The notes beneath the pieces are model-generated. The model saw only the letters and a list, made by a program, of their open reading frames with translations. It did not search any database and was not told where the DNA came from. A stretch of 64,000 nucleotides of DNA from Lucifuga dentata (taxonomy: Eukaryota > Chordata > Actinopteri > Ophidiiformes > Bythitidae). The stretch spans positions 1-64,000 of the forward strand of contig VXCM01001273.1 in assembly GCA_014773175.1 (NCBI GenBank), written 5' to 3'. The position numbers and the translations under genes were made by a program. Positions 22,642-50,617 of the stretch are shown in pieces. Within the stretch, counting starts at the first letter, position 1. Each line of letters opens with the position of its first letter.

Positions 22642-24639
22642 GTGATGCATTCTTGGAATGGTAACTTGATTAAAATATATATGGGTATGTCCATTTTGGG
22701 CCCCACACTTTTCTGTCTGTATATGTTCCCTCTGGGTTCTATAATCAAGAAGCACAGAGGCTCTTTGTTATGATGATGACAACTATTTTTGCCTGCTAAT
22801 CTGTAGGGAATGCTCTGTAAAGCCTCTGCTTGATTGTCTTGAGGAGATAAATGCTGGATGGAAGAAAACTTCCATCAGTGTTGGTTGTTTTTAAACTTGC
22901 TTTACAAATACATAACTCGACTTTTCACCCAGTCAAATTAGCGTTGCGTGTTGATAACTTATTATTGCAAACTGCACATTAAAATCCACTGTCTTTGTGA
23001 GCAAAATTCATATGACAGTATACTTTTAAAAGAATACACTGGGATGTTACAACATTGCACAGTGCTGAAGCATTTTTGGTTTTCTTTTGCAATGAAGCCA
23101 TAGTGCTGTCTGTGTAGATTTTTGAAAGGAGTAGTGTGCTATGGCCATTGCTTACTTGATGTACTGATGTTTTCTTGGAATTAAAACATTATCTTCTGTT
23201 ACTTTGTTTAACTTAGCTCAGCTCCTCAGTTTCAGTTTTAACTCTTGTTAGTGGACAGGAAAGCAGGGCTGCTTTGCACCACTTCTGACTAGTCAGCAAA
23301 ACCTAACTGTGGTGCACGCACAAGAAGGTATACTGCAATGAAAATTAATTTAAGTAATCTGTTAAAAAGCAGTTTATAGAATTTATAGGAATTAAATTAG
23401 ATATTGGAGCCATATATAAACAAACTGTCACTTTGATATCTAAGGACAGTGCCATCTGGGATGCAGACTATAAAACATTTGCAATACACAGGATATTATA
23501 CAACTAATCCTTATGCTATTTAGAGTGACTGCATATGTGGAAACCTAACCTGGTAATGTGTTTCATTAGGTTCATGAAGTGAACGCCTCCAGGTTCAACA
23601 GTAAGTTGTCCACTTCTCCACATGTTGGCCACCTGTAAGTCACTAAGTCCCCCAGCCGTGCTACATTGGAATAAATAAAAACACAGCTGAATAAAGGATC
23701 TTCATTTGCCACAGTATTAGTTCCTCAGAAAGTCTAAAAATTATGATAACACATTGTATGTCAAACATGGGAAAACTGCTTTAGCAAGGAGAGGTTGAAC
23801 ATCTCTCTCTCTTTCTGAACATGACAACCTCAACAATTGTAACATTTATTGCAGGATTATTGCGCTAAATTGCAGTACATGGTAAGAAGTTCATGTGTAA
23901 TTTGTTTTGTTTTTTTTTTTTTTTCAGCCCACTGAAATGTGTGTGGCTCTGTATCTGGTGAGTCACACTCACTCTGGTTTGACAGAAGCTCTGTGTGAAA
24001 CGATCTTCTGTGTTCTTCATAATGTACCTTTCAGCCTGTGCTCCTTTAACAAGATCAGCCTGTTGCTGCTCTCTGGTGGACACATGCATATACAGTATAT
24101 GGAGGAATAGTTCAGTAGCAACAAATCTGCTTGAATGTCTGAAGCAAAAATGTACCAATACATCCACATATTTCAACAATTCAGCAGTCAAACAGAATTA
24201 CTGAAGAAGTCAAGATGAAACTTTAACACTCACCATCTGTCCTTTAGGGATTTGGAAGAAAAAAAAGTTTAGGTTTTTCAAAAAAAATAATTGTTAAAAA
24301 ACACTGAAATATTATATTATTTAAAATTAAAACAGAAAATAAAAAGAGCAATTCTTATAAATTATTTTCAAAGTAATAAATGACGCGGAGAGGAAAAGAG
24401 AAATAGCTGTTTTTGCTTGTTTGGTTTGTTTGTCTGTTTGCAATTTAAATAGTACAAAAATGATGTGAAAAGCCTGGATTCCTGCATTGTTTTACGAAAC
24501 AGTATGAACAGAAAATAAGCATGGTTGTGTGTAGTGGAAGTTTAAATTTATTTGCCAAAAGTTACTGTATCAATTTTACTATCATTTCACCCTACCACCA
24601 CCACCACAGGTCGAATTGCAGTAGTATAAACGTACTCTC

Positions 24640-24732
24640 CTACTAGTGTACAACTTTGGCTGGCGCTCCTCTCAGTTGTTACATTTCCCACAGTCCTTGA
24701 AGGCACCTTTTTAGTCTCGATTGGTCATCAGC
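24640..24732 (+). promoter_or_regulatory. Candidate srpk1 promoter / 5' UTR
   Basis: This short stretch precedes the srpk1 ATG. It holds tttcccacagtccttgaa, reminiscent of ETS/ZNF143-type promoter elements, and an inverted CCAAT box (attgg) about a dozen bases before the ATG. There is no clear TATA box. The exact start site is not visible. Confidence 0.35.
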
Positions 24733-42149
<17,417 letters not shown>

Positions 42150-42410
42150 AATCTACACATGCACACGGTGACACCGCACCAATAATGTAGGTTTAAAGAA
42201 AACCCAGTGTAAGCAAACACTTTGTCTGAAAGAGCCAGTGACTGCATTGTGCCTGTAATCTCCTGTCATGGCTCTCAGAAGGTCCCTGCACATATTTACA
42301 TACAACCACATGAACAACACATGAAAGACAGTCTTGCTGAGTTTATGTCCTGGTTATGGATCACACTGGCAGGAGGAACCTAAATTCTGGTTGCTATATT
42401 TATAGCTCCT

Positions 42411-42450
<40 letters not shown>

Positions 42451-43700
42451 GGCTGTATAAGATTTCATCTGTCTTTGATATTGCTTTTGCTCTTTTCTGA
42501 CTCAATGTTCATTCTTTCTAGAGCATTATATTCTGTGATCTTGTGCTGCTTTTAGCTGTAGTTAATGGACTCTTAGATTTGAAGTTCTTCTCTTGTTGTC
42601 TTGCACTTAGTTCTACAAATGCAGAAGAAAGCAGGATGTAACTGAAACATAAAGATTCCCAACCAAATCATACATCTTTTAGGTAAACCAAATCAATCCT
42701 ATATTTTATTTTTTACCAGTCATGATGTTTTCCATGCCAGCTGTTTCACATTTGGCTCTCTCTGCTGTCAAATATGTGCATAGTGCTCAAAATGAATATC
42801 TGCGTAATGCCAGTTGCCATGAAAAAAGACTAAGAACATCATTAGCACTGTGTTAGCTTTATATCCCAAACTTGTGTACATTTCTAAACAGGTAGAGCTA
42901 CAGGAATAGCAGCATTGTCCAGCAGGTGAAGGAAGAGAGTAATAGTCTAGAAAGTGTTCTGTTAAATAATTGCTCAATACTTTTTCAGAGAAACAAACTG
43001 TGAAATTTCAATTTTTTTTTTTTTTTTTTAATATAATACTTAATTTCACATTTTCTTTTTTGTTGACTTCAAAAGCTCTTGGCAAAGTGTAAGATGAACA
43101 ATATCCAAATCTCTTCTCTTCAATATGCACAAGTCTTCAGGCGACAGTGAAATAATATGGAATACAGTTTAATACCTGGATCACTTAAACTGCAGATTTT
43201 CTTTTACAGTCATCATGGCTTCATTTCAACATTAATGGTCAAATCCAATCATCTGGATCCATGGACTCCTTTGTACTGCACATACAGTGTACCAAAGAGT
43301 TAGCCTGGAATCTCTCCCTTTCTGCATCATAAGCTATGTACAGTTTTTAAGAAGTGACCGCTAGTGTATATTGAAGGAACAACTGCTGAAAAGAGTTGGG
43401 GATTTTTATATGCTTTTTGGAAACGCTTTGAAAAATGTTCATGTAATTTTCAGTTGTACAGAGGTTGAGGCTCATTTAAATCCTATTGTGAAGTGTCGCC
43501 TCTGCACAGTGAGGAGTTAGACTGGAAAAGAATAGATTCTACTTAAACTTAGGCTGTAATAATGCTTTGAGTCCCCTAAAAACACCTCTGCTTGCTATTT
43601 TTCTACAAGGTCTCCTTTTCTTTCCATGTCTCCCTCTTCATTTGATTGTGTAAAAATAAATTTCTTTAGGAGAAGAATAAACATTTTTCAAAATCTAAAT
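42150..43700 (+). other. srpk1 3' UTR
   Basis: Non-coding sequence follows the srpk1 stop, with poly-T tracts near 42412-42447 and 43012-43029. Two AATAAA signals close it, at 43655-43660 and 43676-43681. No competing gene is seen on the plus strand. Confidence 0.6.
43655..43681 (+). promoter_or_regulatory. srpk1 polyadenylation signals (two AATAAA)
   Basis: AATAAA occurs at 43655-43660 and again at 43676-43681, about 1.5 kb after the srpk1 stop. Both are suitably placed to end the transcript before the convergent lhfpl5 3' end. Confidence 0.6.
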
Positions 43701-43993
43701 GGGCTTCATGTATTATAGCTCAATTATTACACACTAGATCATGCATATATGTATATACAGATGTGTCTGGATATAAATCCCAAAAATGCACTGTAAATTG
43801 CTGCTCTCATACACAATTGTGACAAATTCATCTTTGAGAAATCCACAAGAAAGCTACATGGAATTACAAATACAAATCAGATCCATCAGATTTAGTTGGT
43901 TAGTTTAAAAGGTGATCAGTTGGTTTAAAACAGTGATCAAAGCTGATTGCATCAACCAAAATATGTACAAATTAGAAAACTGGAAAGCAATAA

Positions 43994-43999
43994 TTTATT
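43994..43999 (-). promoter_or_regulatory. Possible lhfpl5 polyadenylation signal
   Basis: TTTATT on the plus strand reads AATAAA on the minus strand, about 107 bp after the lhfpl5 stop. It is the nearest candidate and would leave about 300 bp between the lhfpl5 and srpk1 transcript ends. Confidence 0.4.
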
Positions 44000-44105
44000 G
44001 TAGAATAAAATCAAGTGTCCAATTTTAGATGAGTAACAGCTGAACAATGTCAAGGCTTTTCCAAGAATGTTTTTCCATCTCTTGCCTTTGTTGTCCACAT
44101 GGGGC

Positions 44106-45970
44106 TCAGGCGTTATCTGCAATACAGGAAAAAAAAACAGCATTACCCAACAGAAAAGGTCATTTTCAGTAATGACAATAGTTCACTAAGGCAAGTAGCT
44201 CAGTGGTGTTTAACATTTAAGGTCTAATAGGATAAGTATTAAAAAAATCCATGAATGTAACCTGAGGCTGACGGAAATTTCTCTGTCATTATGTGCTGGT
44301 TAACATGTAAACTTTTTACCCCAAACACAGGCGTTATACGTTTCTATTCCATTTCTGACTCAACAGAAGAGGGAGTTCAATAAAAAAAAATATTCCAAAG
44401 GCTGTGAGGAAGATTTAGGATTCACCCACTGAACCCTCAGGATCTACACCCAACCAAAACTAGAAGTGGATGTTCCATAGGGATTTTTGATGGTTTTGCT
44501 CTTTATTAAATTTTAAAAGAAAAAAACAATCCTAATTGAAGAGATTGAGCATCCAGAGGTCCGTAATATTTGAAGGCTGTCCAATCTGTTTCTCCTTGCC
44601 TTCTGTTTTTTTTTTAACCTTTTTCCTCCAGTCATACAGTTAAAAGATCTTTTCTCCTGTTCCTATTGCATATTCTCCTTTTCCTCCTGCTGATTCTCTG
44701 CATCTGTAGTTCTCCATTTTTCTTTCTCTGTCAACCCCCCCACCCCCCAATACACACACACACACACACCCAGGTGTGTGTGTGTGTGTGTGACAGAGAT
44801 GAGGTTATTCAGCTGAAGAGAAAAGCAGAAGAGGAAAAAGACTTGAGATAAAAAGCAAAGATGCAAAAGGAAGAAAAATGGAGAACTACAGATGCAGAGA
44901 ATCAGCAGGAGGAAAAGGAGAATTTAATAATTTAATAAAGAGGAAAACCATCAAAAATCCCTATGGAACATCCACTTCTAGTGTGTGTGTGTGTGTGTGT
45001 GTTTGAGGTGGAGGAAAAAGGTACTTTGGTACCTTTTTCCTCCACCTCAAAGTCCTCAGGCAGCAGCTTGTCCTGTCGGCTGCCCAGGCTGAAGGCCAGG
45101 AAGGAGAGTATGAAGGAGTCCATGATGCTGATGATGGCCAGGATGTAGGCCCAGCGTACTGTGCAGTTGCCCAGGGTGTATTTGTCAGTTCGCTGGCCAC
45201 ACATGCGCTTCACCTCATCCGAGTCCCAGCCGTCGGGATAGATCATACAGCCAATCACCATGCATGTACCTTGGAGAGAGGAAGATCAAAGTTGAGGAAG
45301 TTAAAGACCAGGGAAGATTTGGGAAACATCATTTTATCATGCAAACAATTAAATCTGAAATCAGGTCTCCACCACCAATTTAGACATCAAATTTACTAAC
45401 TTTTCAATGACTTTTAAAGTCCTTTCTTATATGTAAGAAATTATTGGACTGCATTTAAAATAAAATTCTATTAGGATATGATTGTGGAGTGGGGACAGGC
45501 TTTGACTACTGAGACATGAATTTTGGAGCTATATTTTGATTTTAAAATCAAGTGATTTCATGACCATTTGATTATTGTGTGTGTTAAAGCTTCATTTAAT
45601 TTTTCAACAAATGCTTTAGGAAACCTGAACTTTGTTGAACATGCTGAGCTCAATTTTCAAAGTGACCCTCTAGCTGCAATAAAGTGTTGCTGTGCTTGGG
45701 CTCATAAACCACCTACACCTACTACACCATCTAGTACCGAAATTACAACTAGATAGAGTAGAGAAGCCATCAGAGAAATAAACTGCATGCAGACTGGAAC
45801 ACGTTGCCTAGCAACCAGATTATCTGAAGTCCAGGAAGAAAAAACTTGTTCATCTATTATTGACTTTGCAGACAGTCTGTGTCATGCCATCCCACCTCAG
45901 CATACAGATCCATGTGAACTATCAAGTGACAAGGTGAAACATTACCACATTCTGTCTCCAATAAGCCATG

Positions 45971-46017
<47 letters not shown>

Positions 46018-47757
46018 CTCTCACTTTTACTTTCTGAGCCTCACACACACACACACCATATCCTTAAATTTCCAAATTGATCTCACTTCCTCTTTGATTT
46101 ATCACCACCCAAAACTTGAAGCTCCACTCTTACAGGAATTCATATTGTTCCATGTTTGCATGGCCAAACACATATTCACAAACACTGAAGAGCAGGTGTG
46201 AGGGTATGAAAAGACAGAGGAGAAAGTGAAGGCGTAATGGTACACCTTCAGGTAGATCTCATTACTTGTTTCACAGGGGGTTGTGCTTTCACTTTCAGCT
46301 ACATCTGTTCACAAGCAGCCTCGTGTTTCACAAACGGAACATGTCTCATGTTTCAAGTGTAATGCCTGTGTCTCTTCGAGTTTGTGCTCCTTTTATAGCT
46401 GAGGCTTCCTGCATTTCTTTAAGGGGCTATTTTACAGTTAAGTGTAAATTATGACAGTCTAGCCTGTTTGAAGGTTCTCTATATGGTTTTTAATGATTTT
46501 CCTTGAATGCTCAGAGGTCCTAAAGTTGGTGCTGCCAGGTATCATTATGAAGTTTTGTTCACTGTTGCATCTTTTCAAAATCCGTTGCTGTATCATAGAT
46601 TGACTCTGTGACGTCCCTTGAGTCAGTTTATGATGAAGGGCTACATACATTAATGAATTCTAACCTAGCTGAAAATAATAAATACAAAAACTCCAAGTAT
46701 ATGTAGATGACAATTAAGGAATATGTTTGGGTTTACGCATTAAGCTGCATAGGTTAAAAGTGGGAAATGAGTGAAGGTCCTCACAAGTGTGGTAATACAA
46801 ACATTCATATGCTGTCAGTTTTTCTGTACAGGCATTAAAATAAACAGAATCAACAGCAGACCACTATAAGTTGTGACTAATGAATTGCTTATTTTAAAAT
46901 AAGTCTGCAGTTGTGATCTTAATAAAGGGTTTTGCATTTCAATAATCCATTAATTCTGCAGTTGTAAGAGGATACAAATAAAAGGGATTTTTCACAATGT
47001 GGCAGCCACAAAGCTCTTCTTCTTATAATAATTTGCTAATTTAACTATTTAATAAACATATAATTATTTACTAAACCTAATAAGCCCTTAGTTACAACTT
47101 ATAAATCCTTATTAGAAAACAGTAACCATACCTACTTTACTTACTTTTGTTTTGACTAGACTGCAAGTTAATTTGGGTAGCCTAGTGGACTACCACAGAC
47201 TAAAAAACACAGTATATTAGTATTTCTAGTTATATAAAAGTGGTAATGGTTGAAGTCAAAGACGATATGTTTACATAAAGATGACTACATTTTAGATCGC
47301 AGCCTGTGAGCTCCTGCTGAACTTTCCTCTAACATCGCTGCTTACTGGAGGCCAGCTGCATCCAGGCGCAGATCTTATAGACGCTGCCGGCGTTGCAGAT
47401 GAAGAAGAGGCTGAAGGAGACGATGCTGGCCACTATCAGCAGCATGGAGATCCCCACGAAGAACATGGCCGTTTTGAAGGCCCCAGACGGGATGGAGCCG
47501 AAGTCCAGCGCGCTCCCTTTACAGGTGAGCTCCGAGGTGAGCGCGTTCCCGATGCAGTAGTGGAAGAGGCCAAAGTATCCGGCCTGAGGCGTGTGGACGC
47601 TGTCTCCGATCCAGTAAGGCTGGATGAAGACCACCACGGTGATGACGGCGAAGGTGATGCTGAAGACGGTCCACAGCACGCCCATGGCGCGCGCGTTACG
47701 CACGTAGTTGGTGTGATAGATTTTGGCTGCTTCCTGAGCGGGAAGCATCTCGGTCAT
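44106..47757 (-). CDS. lhfpl5: LHFPL tetraspan subfamily member 5 (TMHS), three coding exons
   Basis: On the minus strand the coding exons are 47757-47346 (412 nt), 45269-45033 (237 nt) and 44116-44106 (11 nt). They total 660 nt and 219 aa, equal to human LHFPL5. The protein is a four-pass membrane subunit of the hair-cell mechanotransduction complex and binds protocadherin-15 at stereocilia tips. Visible features are [21 protein letters not shown], a first membrane segment around 28-47, the extracellular [19 protein letters not shown] block, and Cys-bearing loops. Three further hydrophobic segments end at about residue 205. The tail is EDFEVEEK plus DNA-stop supplied by the last exon, whose acceptor is a strong T-rich tract ending gcag. 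The ATG has A at -3. The exon 2 donor lies inside a 23-bp hairpin. Whether this is the teleost a or b copy is not decided. Confidence 0.93.
44460..44981. repeat. Nested inverted duplication in lhfpl5 intron 2
   Basis: Two arm pairs are nested around a (CA)n/(TG)n centre at about 44755-44790. The outer pair is 44460-44512 with 44929-44981 (53 nt, one mismatch). The inner pair is 44672-44724 with 44871-44923 (53 nt, no mismatch seen). A short tctctgtca/tgacagaga pairing lies further in. The left side has about 160 bp between its arms (44513-44671) that are absent on the right, so the right side is an inverted copy with a deletion. Confidence 0.9.
45002..45051 (-). repeat. 23-bp perfect hairpin spanning the lhfpl5 exon-2 donor
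   Basis: Arms 45002-45024 and 45029-45051 are exact reverse complements around tttg. On the minus strand the first arm holds the last 19 exonic bases plus the donor GTAC (45032-45029). The second arm is an inverted copy lying at intron positions +9 to +31, followed by a (CA)n run. Confidence 0.92.
45972..46014. repeat. (CA)n microsatellite
   Basis: This dinucleotide run of about 42 bp lies in lhfpl5 intron 1, followed by a shorter CA run near 46042. Confidence 0.9.
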
Positions 47758-47997
47758 ATTTTCGTTCTTCCAAAAGGTTAAAAGTCAGTGAAGTCTTTAA
47801 AGAACGGAGAAATGACAGCCTGTACCTTCTGGTTAGAAAGGTTTGCCATCAAAGTAAAGATATGGCGGTTCAGCTACCAAAATCTATTTCATTTAGTGAA
47901 ATCAAATATGACTGACGATGTAAAAAAGTTTCTCAAGTCTCGTTGTCCTATTACGACCAGAGCCGCTGATCCAATTCAAAACCATGGACAGCTCCTA

Positions 47998-48000
<3 letters not shown>

Positions 48001-48080
<80 letters not shown>
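48001..48080. repeat. (CT)n(CA)n compound microsatellite
   Basis: About 42 bp of CT passes directly into about 38 bp of CA. It lies 245 bp upstream of the lhfpl5 start codon, in its likely 5' flank. Confidence 0.9.
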
Positions 48081-48082
<2 letters not shown>

Positions 48083-49731
48083 AGCACACTATCATCAATA
48101 ATAATGAATACAAAACTACAAGCATCTAAGAATGATCAGATGCCACATGAGCATTATTATATTCCTCTGTGTGTTTAATGGATGGAAGATTATTATTATT
48201 TTTTTTTTTTTTTTTNTTTTTTTTTTTTTTTCTTCCAGCAGTTTTTCCTCTCCAGGGAGGGTGCTGATCTTCAGATAATAAATAATTAATTGAAAGATCC
48301 ACAGAATACAGTGACAGTGTGAGCTTTTACAGATGGCCACCATATCTGTTCCCCTTAACCCACAAGGACATATAGATTAACTTTATCGTCTCGGTTTATA
48401 TCCGGGACTATTTCTGATTTTGTTTTATGAAAGAGATGATGCAAACATCCAAGTGTTACTTCACAATTTTATTTTTCATTGTCATCAATAAGCCAAGCAA
48501 AAGGTTCAGAAGAAATTAAAGTCATGATATTAGGTGATGACTAAAGGCTAGGTCATAAGGATCCAGAGTTCCAGTGCCCCAGTTATCAAATGGTTTTTGC
48601 AACATTTAATTATATTTTATGCCTGTGTTGACACTTTTATGCCTCGTAATGAACAACAGGCAAGTAACCTGGAATTCAGTCATTGCATAATACAGAATAA
48701 ACAAGCAAGATTTAAATAATCGGCATTCTGGAAAACAAAAAAAAAAAAACNAAAAAAAAAAAAACGACAACTTTGGGTATTAAACCAGTTGCGGAACTAG
48801 AACGCCTGAATATAAGACTAACGTCATGACTGTTTGTATTTACCACAGTCTAACACTAGAGGGCGCTACAGAACTGCAATCCTACTCCGACAAATCCTGG
48901 ACGCAGGACCATGCAGACTCGCTGTTCAATTAGAGGCTAATATTAGCAACAAAACTAGAATTATGGATTGGATAGCCTATAAACCAGTAGGTTACAGTTA
49001 CAGGATGTTTCTTTGATTGATTTGATTTCTTTCTGATACCACAAATAAAACTTGTAACTTAAAAAAAAAAATGCCATCAGATAAAATTACACTTGATTTA
49101 ATGGTAGAATATTTTAAAAATCAAACATGTCACAGTGAAACGTCCTTCAGTTGCTCTACTTGCTCTCTCTGGTCACGCAGGCCCACCAGCGCTGAAGATA
49201 GCCGAGTGGAATAATACACGGATGTTGGAATCACGCGTGGATCTAACCGCGTCGGATCAATTCCTATTGGAGACAAGTGGATTACACACGAAATACACTA
49301 GTGACAAATGGAATGTGGAGCAATGAAATCACGGTATCACAGATAAAAACGGTCAATAATACATTCAAACAAATATTGGTTCAAAGGGGCAGAGATCAAA
49401 TTAAAAAACGAAACAAAGTAAAAGGTGAAACCAAAAACGGTTAAAAGATGGATGGAAATGGGTCAAACAAGCAAAGATGTAAAGAAGGTCAGTACCCACA
49501 CACAAATATAAATATATATACAGTACACACACACATATATATACATGTATGTATGTGTACACTGTAGGTCATTGCCTAACTTGCCTAATGGAAGGACCGC
49601 TATGGGCTCTGGCATATCCATGACTTAGCTTCATTAAGTGATATCGCCCCAGTGTGAGAGGGAGATTATTTATAATCAAGTTATTTGGGAGCAGCAATTC
49701 AGTTTTCTGATACTGAATGGAGTGAGATTGT

Positions 49732-49776
<45 letters not shown>

Positions 49777-50580
49777 CATACAGTATCTGAGCTTCCTCTA
49801 TGAATGTATAATGTGATTCAGTATTTCTGTTCCCTAGGGTTCTGTTAGTCTCACCGCTTTTACGGACTACATGAACTGTAATAGGCCATGAAAGAAAATC
49901 AGAATTTACCATCAATAATACCTTCTGTTTGACTAGGACTTATGAAATCCCAAATAGCTACAGGGATCTGGATTTACATATGTCTTCAAGGGGTGAACTG
50001 GTGATGCTAATCTTCTATTTTGACTATGTGCGCATGTGTTAGTGTGGCTAACCCTTTAAATGCTCTGTCTGTAAGGGCTTCTAGCAGTACAATGAGGCTT
50101 TTCTGCCTTCTCAGCATCCTTCCTGGCCCTTTCAGCCTCCCTTTTTTAGAGGCTGTTTCCATAGCAACAAGGTGCAAGATGCTTTTAAAGAGAAATGTGA
50201 GGTTAGGTGATGGGTAAGGTGAGGTTGGGTACACAGATCATTGCTATTGTTAGTGAATAGCTAAAATTTGGGACATTTTACCTAAGTGCTTTGATTTACA
50301 CAAATGTAGCCACACTACTGTTACGTGTATTGAGACAACATAACTGATACCACCTTTTCTTACCTGTCATTTTTAATATCTATACAAGATGTTGCAGACC
50401 ACTCTTGTTCCAGGAGCTTAGGGGTCTCTACTTCCTGTTTGGTCAGCTGACACAGGTGGATTTTGTTAGTCTTCTGTGTGAATGTGTATGTGCGTGCGTG
50501 TGCGTGCATGCATGGAATGAGCTTGGGGCAGAGGGCTCGAGAACAACCATTCCTTTTTGACCTCCTTCTTTCATCACAGG

Positions 50581-50617
<37 letters not shown>

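Larger units (their letters stand above)
14649..24640. other. Intergenic region between ip6k2 and srpk1
   Basis: I see no supported coding exon. Contents include hairpins at 15680-15723 and 21403-21442, a 42-bp palindrome at 22600-22641, a probable solo LTR (17475-17906) and a dispersed-repeat fragment (about 18370-18560). A short imperfect tandem repeat lies at 20261-20334, GT microsatellites near 16860, 17041 and 21338, and a (GAAA)n tract at 22191-22240. Single-N joins in poly-T lie at 19525 and 19670; at the latter, the T-run plus ccc is repeated on both sides. Confidence 0.65.

Noticed and set aside
44932..45261. lhfpl5 ending by read-through as a longer tail in the main isoform
   Set aside because: Using the exon 2 donor at 45033 and the acceptor at 44117 gives exactly 219 aa and 412+237+11 nt, matching the family. 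The read-through tail is repeat-derived; it is kept only as a possible retained-intron product.
49135..49326. 63-residue open frame between lhfpl5 and the kinesin gene
   Set aside because: No family similarity, and the frame has no promoter or splice context.
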